The notes under the pieces are model-generated. The model did not search any database. It was not told the DNA's origin and saw nothing but the letters and a program-made list of their open reading frames with translations. A DNA stretch of 64,000 nucleotides from assembly GCA_046048875.1 (NCBI GenBank), contig JBJOFG010000012.1:26468-90467 (forward strand). The letters run 5' to 3'. A program made the position numbers and the translations under genes. Below are positions 41,109 to 48,510 of this stretch, piece after piece (position 1 is the stretch's first letter; each line of letters starts with the position of its first letter). Source of the stretch: CAIZGX01 sp046048875. GTDB taxonomy: Bacteria; Bacteroidota; Bacteroidia; Flavobacteriales_D; Sanyastnellaceae.

Positions 41109-41975
41109 TTAAAAAATTACACCAGTCAGCGACTCTGCCTTCCAGCGTGTTTCTCGCGCTTCCAATTCCGGAACACTGCTTGCGGTAATGCCAGCACCAA
41201 CGAAAACATTCAATGTTGAGGGGGTAAATTTCAGGCAACGAAGAATAACATAGACATCAACATCCTCGCCTTGCTCCAAACCAATAAGTCCGGTATAATA
41301 CTCTCGATCGTGCTGTTCAATTCTCTGAATAAGTTCCTTTGCTTTTTCTCTTGGAAGACCGCAAACGGCGGGGGTTGGATGTAGGGCTTTCATAACATTC
41401 GTCCACTGCCCATTGTATTCAAAAGTAATTTCATTGCACAAGTGTTCGATTGATCCGGCATTTCGTGTGTGAAGTTCGTGGCATTGAATATTCTCAGCAC
41501 CCAAGACTTTTAATTCTTGTTGAATAAATTCGGTAACCAAGCGCTGCTCTTCTACTTCTTTGCTTCCCCATTCTTCTGAAGTGCCCGACTTCCTAGTTCC
41601 AGCTAAACTTATGGTTGTATAAGCACTTCCTCTTTTTCTAAACAATAACTCTGGTGACGCACCTATCCATTGAGCGTTATTCTCATCTGTAAAGGCAAAC
41701 ACCGCTGCATTGGGGAATTTCTGATTGAAAGCACTGAAAATACTATCGACCGTATTTCCTTCATTCTTGAAAGGAATAATTCGACTCAACACAATTTTCT
41801 TCGCGTTCGAGTCCTTCAATTGAAAAATCGCTTGTTCAACCTGAGCGGCGTATCCTTCGTTTGAATTGAGCAAATTAATTTCACCTCGAAATTCACTCCG
41901 AACAACAAAAGTTCTTGAAGGCTCTGGGCTTTTTTCAAGATCAGACTGAGGAAGACGCAAACGAATGATACTCAT
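41109..41975 (-). CDS. menF: Isochorismate synthase
   Basis: The 288-residue chorismate-utilising enzyme converts chorismate to isochorismate. Motifs: AKKIVLSRIIP, WIGASPELLFRKRG, SLAGTRKSG, LHPTPAVCGLPREKA and REYYTGLIG, covering the Mg and chorismate sites. It is shorter than enterobacterial MenF because the N-terminal part is reduced. The chorismate source, aroC, is in this window at 56793-57845. ATGA overlap with the thioesterase gene upstream. Confidence 0.92.
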   Translation of the reverse strand: MSIIRLRLPQSDLEKSPEPSRTFVVRSEFRGEINLLNSNEGYAAQVEQAIFQLKDSNAKKIVLSRIIPFKNEGNTVDSIFSAFNQKFPNAAVFAFTDENNAQWIGASPELLFRKRGSAYTTISLAGTRKSGTSEEWGSKEVEEQRLVTEFIQQELKVLGAENIQCHELHTRNAGSIEHLCNEITFEYNGQWTNVMKALHPTPAVCGLPREKAKELIQRIEQHDREYYTGLIGLEQGEDVDVYVILRCLKFTPSTLNVFVGAGITASSVPELEARETRWKAESLTGVIF

Positions 41976-42364
41976 TTGGGGTATTTCACCATTACTGTTA
42001 AACGCGCTATTGCAATTAAGTTCCCCGCGTGATCACGGATCTTTACATCCCACACCTGTGTTGACCTTCCCGTGTGTATGGGTTCTCCGGCTCCGTAAAC
42101 AAAATCCGTTGTGGCCGACTTCAAATGATTAATATTCAATTCCAGTCCGACTGCAATTCCACCTTCATTCTTTACAGCTTCGTGAGCACCAATACTGCCA
42201 ATGGTTTCGGCAAGTACTGCACTTGCTCCTCCATGCAGCAAACCGAAAGGCTGAATGGTACGTTTGTCAACTGGCATTCGTGCTTCAACTTTACCTGGCT
42301 CGTTCTTTAGGATTTCTATTCCCAAATGCGATATCATATTTTCCGGATGGAATTTGTGCTCCAT
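41972..42364 (-). CDS. menI: Hotdog thioesterase, probable DHNA-CoA thioesterase
   Basis: The ~130-residue protein has the PaaI/YdiI-type hotdog motif FGLLHGGASAVLAETIGSIG, with the catalytic glutamate in LAETIG, matching E. coli YdiI/MenI. The start at 42364 (MEHKFHPENM) is preferred, since upstream in-frame sequence overlaps the divergent response-regulator gene. As first gene of the men cluster it very likely releases DHNA from DHNA-CoA; the chemistry is inferred from motif plus position. Confidence 0.85.
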   Translation of the reverse strand: MEHKFHPENMISHLGIEILKNEPGKVEARMPVDKRTIQPFGLLHGGASAVLAETIGSIGAHEAVKNEGGIAVGLELNINHLKSATTDFVYGAGEPIHTGRSTQVWDVKIRDHAGNLIAIARLTVMVKYPK

Positions 42365-42390
42365 AACTGTAATTTGGGCGCAAGGTAGTA

Positions 42391-42398
42391 TAAATTTG
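42391..42398 (+). promoter_or_regulatory. -7 box TAAATTTG of the response-regulator gene
   Basis: Exact TAnnTTTG, 4 nt before the GTG start at 42403. It lies in a 38-bp divergent gap shared with the men cluster. Confidence 0.6.
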
Positions 42399-42402
42399 TG
42401 CT

Positions 42403-43107
42403 GTGAAAAATACACAAGACACGTATCGATTGTTGATTGCAGAGGACGAGAATTCCATCGCAAAAACACTCAAGCTAAATTTCGAAATGGAAGGTTTCGA
42501 AGTTCATGTTGAATCGAACGGTCTTTCTGCACTTAAAAATGCTCAGGAGAAATTCTACGACCTAATTATTCTTGATGTAATGCTGCCTGAAATGGACGGT
42601 ATTACAATTTGCGAATCTTTGAGACTGGGTGGAAATCACACGCCTGTTTTGTTTCTTTCTGCAAAAGGCACTGGGAAAGATAAAGTAGAAGGATTGAAAG
42701 TTGGAGGCGACGACTATTTGGCAAAACCCTTCGAATGGGAAGAACTATTGCTTCGAAGTAAGAAGTTAATTGTTCGAAAAGCCGATGGTCACCGAACCAT
42801 CGAAGATTTAGAAACATTCGCGATTGGCCCTTGCACCATTTACTTCAACAAATTCGAGGTTCAATCTCCAGAAGGAACAATTGCTATAACCAAGAGAGAA
42901 ACCATGCTTTTGAAGCTTCTGATTTCCAAACAAGGAGAGGCCGTTAGCAGGGAAGAAATTTTAGAAAAAGTATGGGGGTACGACACCGTCACACACAACA
43001 GAACAATTGATAATTTCATTCTCAATTTCAGAAAAATTTTCGAATCACATCCCAATGCTGACAAGCGCTTCCTCTCTATTCGAGGGGTTGGATACAAATT
43101 TCTTTAG
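42403..43107 (+). CDS. OmpR-type response regulator, orphan
   Basis: The 234-residue protein has a receiver domain (residues 1-120) with acidic pair ED in LLIAEDENS, phospho-acceptor Asp in LIILDVMLPEMDG and the conserved Lys in DDYLAKPF. A winged-helix DNA-binding domain follows (about 135-232), with ITKRETMLLKLLISKQGEAVSREEILEKVWG and SIRGVGYKFL. No histidine kinase gene is adjacent. GTG start supported by the nearby -7 box. Control of the divergent men cluster is possible but unproven. Confidence 0.93.
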   Translation: MKNTQDTYRLLIAEDENSIAKTLKLNFEMEGFEVHVESNGLSALKNAQEKFYDLIILDVMLPEMDGITICESLRLGGNHTPVLFLSAKGTGKDKVEGLKVGGDDYLAKPFEWEELLLRSKKLIVRKADGHRTIEDLETFAIGPCTIYFNKFEVQSPEGTIAITKRETMLLKLLISKQGEAVSREEILEKVWGYDTVTHNRTIDNFILNFRKIFESHPNADKRFLSIRGVGYKFL

Positions 43108-43152
43108 AAAAAGAGGCAACCCTCACTTTAATTTCTCGTCTTATAGATGGTT

Positions 43153-43170
43153 ACGCAGTCCAAGCTGCGT
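43153..43170. other. Unexplained 6-bp perfect hairpin
   Basis: Arms ACGCAG/CTGCGT with loop TCCAAG, between the response regulator and its terminator. It is not a tRNA (no cloverleaf) and no frame is supported here. Could be an mRNA 3' structure. Confidence 0.3.
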
Positions 43171-43203
43171 GTTGGTTTCAAAATTCCCTTGCAGGTTTAC
43201 GAA

Positions 43204-43230
43204 AAAGGCTTTCAAATATTGAGAGCCTTT
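43204..43230. terminator. Bidirectional rho-independent terminator
   Basis: Stem AAAGGCT...AGCCTTT extended by weaker inner pairs, T-run on the right and A-run on the left. It lies between the convergent response-regulator and rsmG genes. Confidence 0.75.
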
Positions 43231-43240
43231 TTTGTTTTAA

Positions 43241-43867
43241 TCATTGTGGAATGTAAACGAGTTTTTTCGTTTCGAAAAACTTCTGCGGGAAGTACTTTGA
43301 CAAATCAAACAACTCAGCATGTTTTTTAAGCGATTTTAGCTCTTCTTTCAAATCTCCACCTTTCAAGCAAATTAAACCATTAGGAATGCCATTCTGATCT
43401 GCTTTTTTGTATTTGCCCTTCGTCCAATTCAACAAATCTTCCGCTGGGGCTACGGCTCTGCTTACGACGAAGTCGAATTGACCCTTAACCGACTCTACTC
43501 TACCGTGAACAGTTTTTACATTTTTAAGACCAATGAATTCTATGGCCTCATTTACTACCATGATCTTCTTTCCTATGCTGTCAACTAGCAGAAACTCTGT
43601 ATCCGGATTAGCAATAGCCAACGGCAGTCCAGGAAAACCTCCACCTGTGCCCAAATCCAATACATGTGACTTCGGGGTAAAAGGAAGAAATTTGAAAATA
43701 CTTAAACTGTGCAAGACATGGCGCTCCACAAATTCAGAAGTATCCTTTCTAGAAACCACGTTTACACGTTGGTTCCAATCTAAAATGACTTCTTCTAGTT
43801 TATGAAATTGTTCCCACTGAACTTCCGAAAACGTGAAGTACGGAGATAGTTTTTCTCTTATCGACAT
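43241..43867 (-). CDS. rsmG: 16S rRNA (guanine-527-N7) methyltransferase
   Basis: The 208-residue SAM methyltransferase has motif I VLDLGTGGGFPGLPLAI, LVDSIGKKI for ribose binding, and the FVVSRAVAP segment, all RsmG-specific. The N-terminal VNVVSRKDTSEFVERHVLHSL is also diagnostic. Its ATG overlaps the stop of the ECF sigma gene upstream (TAATG). Confidence 0.95.
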   Translation of the reverse strand: MSIREKLSPYFTFSEVQWEQFHKLEEVILDWNQRVNVVSRKDTSEFVERHVLHSLSIFKFLPFTPKSHVLDLGTGGGFPGLPLAIANPDTEFLLVDSIGKKIMVVNEAIEFIGLKNVKTVHGRVESVKGQFDFVVSRAVAPAEDLLNWTKGKYKKADQNGIPNGLICLKGGDLKEELKSLKKHAELFDLSKYFPQKFFETKKLVYIPQ

Positions 43868-44475
43868 TAAAAGTTACCCTTGGTAGTTTTCATTAAATCA
43901 AACATGAAATCACGTGCACGGAAGAGCTGTGCTTTTACCGTTCCTAGGGGTAAATCCAAAATCTCTGAGATCTCCTCATACGATTTTTCTTCAAAATATC
44001 TTAATTCCACCAAGCGCTTGTAACGTGGTTTCAATTTTTCTACAACATCACGCATGCGTTGAACACGCTCATCTTTCTGCAAAGACTCCTCTGGATCTAG
44101 GCTGTCTTCTTTCACAGGAATAACATAGGACTCACCATCTTCATTCGAATAACCCTGATCGATAGAAACAGCTTTAATTCTTTTCTTTCGGATAAAGTCA
44201 ATTGAGTGATTCGAAGCAATTTTAAATAACCATGTTGAAAATGCAAACTGCGGTGTGTATTGTTCTAGACGCTTGAACGCCTTGCTAAACGTCTCAATGG
44301 TCAAATCTTCCGCATCGTCTGAATTGTTTACCATTTTCAGCAACATGAAATACACTGAGTCTTTATACCTGCCCATAAGTTCGGTATAAGCGCGCTGATC
44401 TTTCTCGTTCAACGCGCGAAGCACCAATTGGTAGTCCTTTTTGGCTTTATCCGATAAATGATCTGTTAATTCCAT
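43867..44475 (-). CDS. ECF-type RNA polymerase sigma factor (second)
   Basis: The 202-residue sigma factor has region 2 (ELMGRYKDSVYFMLLKMV, DAEDLTIETFSKAFKRL, FSTWLFKIASNHSIDFIRKK) and region 4 (LKPRYKRLVELRYFEEKSYEEISEILDLPLGTVKAQLFRARDFM). The acidic spacer between them is longer than usual. It overlaps the GT2 gene by 10 bp upstream and rsmG by 1 bp downstream. No anti-sigma gene is adjacent. It is distinct from the factor at 5348-5932 but has similar region-4 features. Confidence 0.93.
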   Translation of the reverse strand: MELTDHLSDKAKKDYQLVLRALNEKDQRAYTELMGRYKDSVYFMLLKMVNNSDDAEDLTIETFSKAFKRLEQYTPQFAFSTWLFKIASNHSIDFIRKKRIKAVSIDQGYSNEDGESYVIPVKEDSLDPEESLQKDERVQRMRDVVEKLKPRYKRLVELRYFEEKSYEEISEILDLPLGTVKAQLFRARDFMFDLMKTTKGNF

Positions 44476-45620
44476 TTCTGTGGTTTGCGAACGAGATTAT
44501 GCAGGTAAAGCATCGAATGTACTAAAAAAAGATGTTTCTCTAACAACGGGAACAACCAAAGAATGTCTTTAGAAATTTTCAACTTGTTGCAAGAAACATT
44601 CAAAACAATAAATTGAATAATATATCTCAAGAAAATAATCCCACCTAAAACCGACCATAAGATTGGGTTGGGATAAAGAATAGAAAGCGCAATTGCAGCT
44701 ATCCATAAAATGAAATAAGTTGAAGGCCAGAGCATCAAAGAGAACTTGATATTGCCTTTGTATAGCGGCGCTGTAGTGAAATGTCTCTTCTTCTGAAACG
44801 ACCATTTCGCCCATGACTTGTGAGGTTCAGAAACCGTTTGGGCATCGTAATGAAACACGTTTTGAGTGTTACGAGCTGTTGATGCTTCCTTCACAAATAA
44901 ATCGTCATCTCCTGAAGCTAATTTATAATGTGTGCGAAAACCACCAATTCGAAAAAACGCTGTTTTCGTATAACAAAGATTTCGCCCCACTCCCATATAT
45001 GGGCGACCAGACTTTGCAAAACCAAGGTAATTTAAGCCCGTAATAAACGCATCAAAACGAATAAGTTTATTCAAATAACCTGGATACTTTTTATAGCCAC
45101 TGAAGCCAAGACCAATTTCCTTCCTTTCACCAATACCTTTGGTCATCTCAGTAATCCAACTGCGACTTGTTGGTCGGCAGTCTGCATCTGTTAGCAACAC
45201 CACATCATGCGCTGCAGCCTTTATACCCAAGGTCAAAGCAAACTTTTTTCCTTGCATCATCTGCTTGTCTTCGTTGATTTCTATGACATGCATGCTTGGA
45301 TAAGAGACTTGCAAAGCCTTTAAAATATCAGCGGTGTCGTCCCAACTGCTATCGTTTACAACAATTAACTGAAAGTTCGGGAAGTTTTGCTCCATGATTA
45401 CAGGAATCAATTCCATCAAGTTTGCCTCTTCATTACGCGCACAGACGATAACTGAAACTCCATCTGGCGAGTCTCCATCGATTTTCTTTCCACTAGTCGC
45501 TGATAAGAAATATTTCAAATTATAATAGACCTGAATCAAAAACGAAATCAAAACTATTGAAAGCAGAATTATTTCAAGAGTTGAGAATTTCCAAATCCAG
45601 ATTGCAAATGTTTTTTCCAT
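44466..45620 (-). CDS. Membrane glycosyltransferase, family 2
   Basis: The ~384-residue enzyme has one N-terminal membrane helix (about residues 14-34) and a GT2 catalytic domain (VSVIVCARNEEANL, QLIVVNDSSWDD, VVLLTDADCRP as the DxD motif, ASGDDDLFVKEA, and QKKRH in place of QxxRW). Two or three C-terminal helices follow. It transfers a sugar to a lipid or polysaccharide acceptor; the product is unknown. The start at 45620 lies 8 nt after a TAATTTCG box. It heads a three-gene unit with the ECF sigma factor and rsmG. Confidence 0.9.
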   Translation of the reverse strand: MEKTFAIWIWKFSTLEIILLSIVLISFLIQVYYNLKYFLSATSGKKIDGDSPDGVSVIVCARNEEANLMELIPVIMEQNFPNFQLIVVNDSSWDDTADILKALQVSYPSMHVIEINEDKQMMQGKKFALTLGIKAAAHDVVLLTDADCRPTSRSWITEMTKGIGERKEIGLGFSGYKKYPGYLNKLIRFDAFITGLNYLGFAKSGRPYMGVGRNLCYTKTAFFRIGGFRTHYKLASGDDDLFVKEASTARNTQNVFHYDAQTVSEPHKSWAKWSFQKKRHFTTAPLYKGNIKFSLMLWPSTYFILWIAAIALSILYPNPILWSVLGGIIFLRYIIQFIVLNVSCNKLKISKDILWLFPLLEKHLFLVHSMLYLHNLVRKPQKWN

Positions 45621-45628
45621 GAGTCTCG

Positions 45629-45636
45629 CGAAATTA
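45629..45636 (-). promoter_or_regulatory. -7 box TAATTTCG of the GT2-sigma-rsmG unit
   Basis: TAnnTTcG variant, 8 nt before the ATG at 45620. Confidence 0.45.
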
Positions 45637-45662
45637 CTCTGCACTTCGGTTTACGGCAATAA

Positions 45663-45688
45663 AAAAGGCCGGTCACCCGGCCCTTTTT
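45663..45688 (-). terminator. Rho-independent terminator of the secreted protease gene
   Basis: Stem GGCCGG/CCGGCC with loop TCAC, A-run left and T-run right, 24 bp past the protease stop. Confidence 0.88.
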
Positions 45689-45711
45689 ATTCACAATAGG
45701 GGTTATTCTAT

Positions 45712-47964
45712 TTACTTTTTAATGATTAATGGAAGTGAATCCACCTTTCCAGAAGAAACAAGCTTCACGATATAATATCCATTCGCCAAATTCGAAGTGT
45801 CTACTTTAACGTTCGCGCTCATTGTTTTGGTTGAAACAACAACATTTCCTGCAACATCCAATATGAATAATGATGAATTTGACAAGGCTCCGATTAATTG
45901 AATCTCGTTTTGTGCTGGATTCGGGAACAGGGTAATCATTGTCGCTATATTCGCTTCAACACTACTGCCAGAAACACAGAAGTTTGTTGTTTCTGAATCT
46001 GTGAAGTTTCCACCAGCAGCTAACGATGCGCCTGACGCATCAGAAACAGCGTAGCTCCCGTTTCCATAGGCACAGCACAATCCGTCTCCATAATCGTCAT
46101 TGATTACAAAATCATAACACCCCGGTGCCAAACAAACACTTTCACTCGCTGAAGTTTCTCCGGCAGGATATAGCCCGTTCGAAGAAGCAATTACATTACC
46201 ATTCTGAAGAATCTCCCATGAAGTCTCTTCAGAATAATCATCAAATGTGATATTTACATTCACATTCACTGTTGGGCCCACAACGGCATTACAAGAAACT
46301 GAAGCGGAGTTGTTGTTTACATTCTCGTCTGTAGTTCCATTCGGATTAATTACTGTGACTACGATTGTGTTTGCGCCATTTACAAGTGTTATAGCCGGTA
46401 GATTAACATTCGTCGATGCGTATTGTGCTATTGCGCCTGTCCAATTAATCGTTTGAACCGGACCGCCATTGACAGAATATTGAATAATACAAGAAGTTAA
46501 TGTAACAGAACCATTGTTCATCAAAGACAAAGTAGGAGAAACAGAAGAACCACAAATATTCGCAGGAACATTTGTAATACTTGATGCCGAAGCATCGAAT
46601 TGTGCTACAACTGCTCCTGTTGGGTATCCGTCTAGAATTTGAATTCCGGTATTTCCGGGATCCAACCATTCTTTTAACCTCGAAGAAGCAGACGCTCCTG
46701 CATCCCAACTTACTCCAAAACGGCCATACGAATCTCCTAATCCATTTTCATTTGACCCGCTGCATGCCGAGCCACCTCCATACAATTGACCTATAATTCT
46801 GTGGTTCTGATCAAACAATGGAGATCCCGAAGAACCCGGTTCTGTAATACCATCGTCCCATTGCTGAACATCCCAAGTTTGCGCACCAGACCAAGTACCT
46901 TGAGGTACTGCTTGGTTTTCAAAAGATATTTTTTTCAAATCTCCAGAAGGGTGGTGAATGCAGGTTGCCGAAGTAACAGTAGCGGCGTCAGTGGCATCCC
47001 ATCCAGCATATTGAACGTTATAATTCGCGGGAGGCGTTGAACTCAATTGTACTAGGCAAAAATCACTACCAGCATTCTTGGCTTTTAGTGTACACCCAGA
47101 AATGGTTTGATTTGTTGGGCCTGTTGTTCCTGTGCATCCGGATGTTTCATGATTGAAGACAAATACCCAACTTGGGGTTGCTCCAGCTGAATAGCAGTGA
47201 TTCGCTGTTAGGAAATAAGGCGTTCCATCGTTCGCGGTATTGTTTACCAATGCACCTGTGCAACTTGCAGATCCACCGCTAAGAATCAACGCAACGGACT
47301 TCTTCTCGACTTGCCAAGCTGCTCCTACGGGACAATTCACATTGTTGTTGCAAGAACCACTGTTTCCATATGGCCCACGTTCGTCATCGAAATCCGCGAA
47401 GTGGTTCATCAATACAGGACGATATCCATGAACAACCATTGAAATCACGAAAGATACTTGTTCTTTCACATTGTTGTTGGCTTGAACTTCAACTACGATT
47501 TTATCGTGTTGAAGAATTGATGTCGCCAACACTCTGTACTCTTGATTGTTCTTATGGTTGAATGATCCAAGAAACTCCTCACGATCAGCAGACCAAATGA
47601 ACATTTCCGCGCCTTTTGGCAAGTAAAAATCTTCGAAAATCAAATTGATTGTGCGCGCTCCTGAACATTCGATTCCAAATTGCCAAATACTCTTATCATC
47701 ATCTATTGACCTCCAAGAAGCTTGGTTCAATCCAAAAGCAGTCTCATGCTCAAAGCCGAATCTATAAGGCGCTTCTTTGTACTGATCAACCACCTCATCT
47801 TCAGCAGCCAATGCCTCTAAGTCGATTGATGGCATTGTTGTAAAAGAAATTTGAGAACTTACATGTTTATCTTCCCAATGGTATGGAAAACCACCGAAAG
47901 AAACTTGCGCTACCGCAGCGAAAGCTAACGAAAACGCGAATACCGAAAGTAATTTTTTAATCAT
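45712..47964 (-). CDS. Secreted lysyl-endopeptidase-like protease, T9SS substrate
   Basis: The ~750-residue protein starts with a signal peptide (MIKKLLSVFAFSLAFAAVAQ). A prodomain precedes a trypsin-fold domain resembling Achromobacter protease I (lysyl endopeptidase): His in YFLTANHC, Asp in AGSDFCLVQL, Ser in EPGSSGSPLF, many cysteines. A CARDB-like beta domain follows (NPNGTTDENVNNNSASV), then a further beta domain (DDYGDGLCCAYGNGSY). The end is a T9SS type A sorting domain (TLFPNPAQNEI ... LANGYYIVKLVSSG). It should be secreted and cell-surface attached or released. The start at 47964 gives the shortest complete signal peptide. Confidence 0.92.
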   Translation of the reverse strand: MIKKLLSVFAFSLAFAAVAQVSFGGFPYHWEDKHVSSQISFTTMPSIDLEALAAEDEVVDQYKEAPYRFGFEHETAFGLNQASWRSIDDDKSIWQFGIECSGARTINLIFEDFYLPKGAEMFIWSADREEFLGSFNHKNNQEYRVLATSILQHDKIVVEVQANNNVKEQVSFVISMVVHGYRPVLMNHFADFDDERGPYGNSGSCNNNVNCPVGAAWQVEKKSVALILSGGSASCTGALVNNTANDGTPYFLTANHCYSAGATPSWVFVFNHETSGCTGTTGPTNQTISGCTLKAKNAGSDFCLVQLSSTPPANYNVQYAGWDATDAATVTSATCIHHPSGDLKKISFENQAVPQGTWSGAQTWDVQQWDDGITEPGSSGSPLFDQNHRIIGQLYGGGSACSGSNENGLGDSYGRFGVSWDAGASASSRLKEWLDPGNTGIQILDGYPTGAVVAQFDASASSITNVPANICGSSVSPTLSLMNNGSVTLTSCIIQYSVNGGPVQTINWTGAIAQYASTNVNLPAITLVNGANTIVVTVINPNGTTDENVNNNSASVSCNAVVGPTVNVNVNITFDDYSEETSWEILQNGNVIASSNGLYPAGETSASESVCLAPGCYDFVINDDYGDGLCCAYGNGSYAVSDASGASLAAGGNFTDSETTNFCVSGSSVEANIATMITLFPNPAQNEIQLIGALSNSSLFILDVAGNVVVSTKTMSANVKVDTSNLANGYYIVKLVSSGKVDSLPLIIKK

Positions 47965-48042
47965 AGTGTTTGGTTTCATTCGTGAAGATAATTCAATCCT
48001 ACCAAAACCAAACAACAAAAAAAACACGATTGCAAACAATTC

Positions 48043-48510
48043 TTATTCTTGCGGAGAAACCAAGATTTTTCCTTCTACATTTCCATTTAGAATTACGGAT
48101 ACCTGATTTGGTGTATTCAAAAACAAATCACGCAGATCAATAGCAATTTTCTTTTCTATTCGTTCTCTGCAGGCATCATCATTATTCACATGAGTGAGAC
48201 GAATATTCACCTGAGGTGGAAGGCTTTTCATGTATTGTCTGTCCCATGAAGCTTCAAAAAAATGCTCATTGCAACCTCCTGAAAAAGCGACCTTCACCAT
48301 AAGAAAGCCATTGTCCTGTTGGGCTTCTAAAATCTTAAAATTACCTGTTTGACCTTTGAAGTTTATTTTGTCAGGAGACTGCAGAGGTAGAATATTTTCA
48401 ATACTTGGAAAATCCTTCACAGGTCCAGCCGCAACGTCTCGATTCTTTTTGCAAGAAAAAAGTGTTACCAACATTGCACAAAAAACAAATAACTTTAATT
48501 CTTTTCTCAT
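48043..48510 (-). CDS. Uncharacterised lipoprotein, 155 residues
   Basis: A lipoprotein signal ends in LVTLFSC (Cys20). The mature part is beta-rich (NFKILEAQQDNGFLMVKVAFSGGCNEHFFEASW) and has two further cysteines (Cys in GGCNEH and DDACRER) that may pair. I do not recognise a family. It overlaps uvrB by 4 bp (ATGA), so it is translated from the uvrB message, an odd pairing. Confidence 0.75.
   Translation of the reverse strand: MRKELKLFVFCAMLVTLFSCKKNRDVAAGPVKDFPSIENILPLQSPDKINFKGQTGNFKILEAQQDNGFLMVKVAFSGGCNEHFFEASWDRQYMKSLPPQVNIRLTHVNNDDACRERIEKKIAIDLRDLFLNTPNQVSVILNGNVEGKILVSPQE

Noticed and set aside
41062..41238. Longer MenD N-terminus starting at 41238
   Set aside because: It would overlap menF by 130 bp, contains no family homology, and the -7 box before 41061 lies inside it.
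43138..43200. tRNA-like or small-RNA gene between response regulator and rsmG
   Set aside because: Only one 6-bp hairpin with a 6-nt loop; no acceptor, D or T arms could be paired. Listed only as an unexplained hairpin.
43147..43329. 60-codon open frame on the + strand
   Set aside because: It runs through the terminator into the antisense of rsmG and has no promoter box or coding-like composition.
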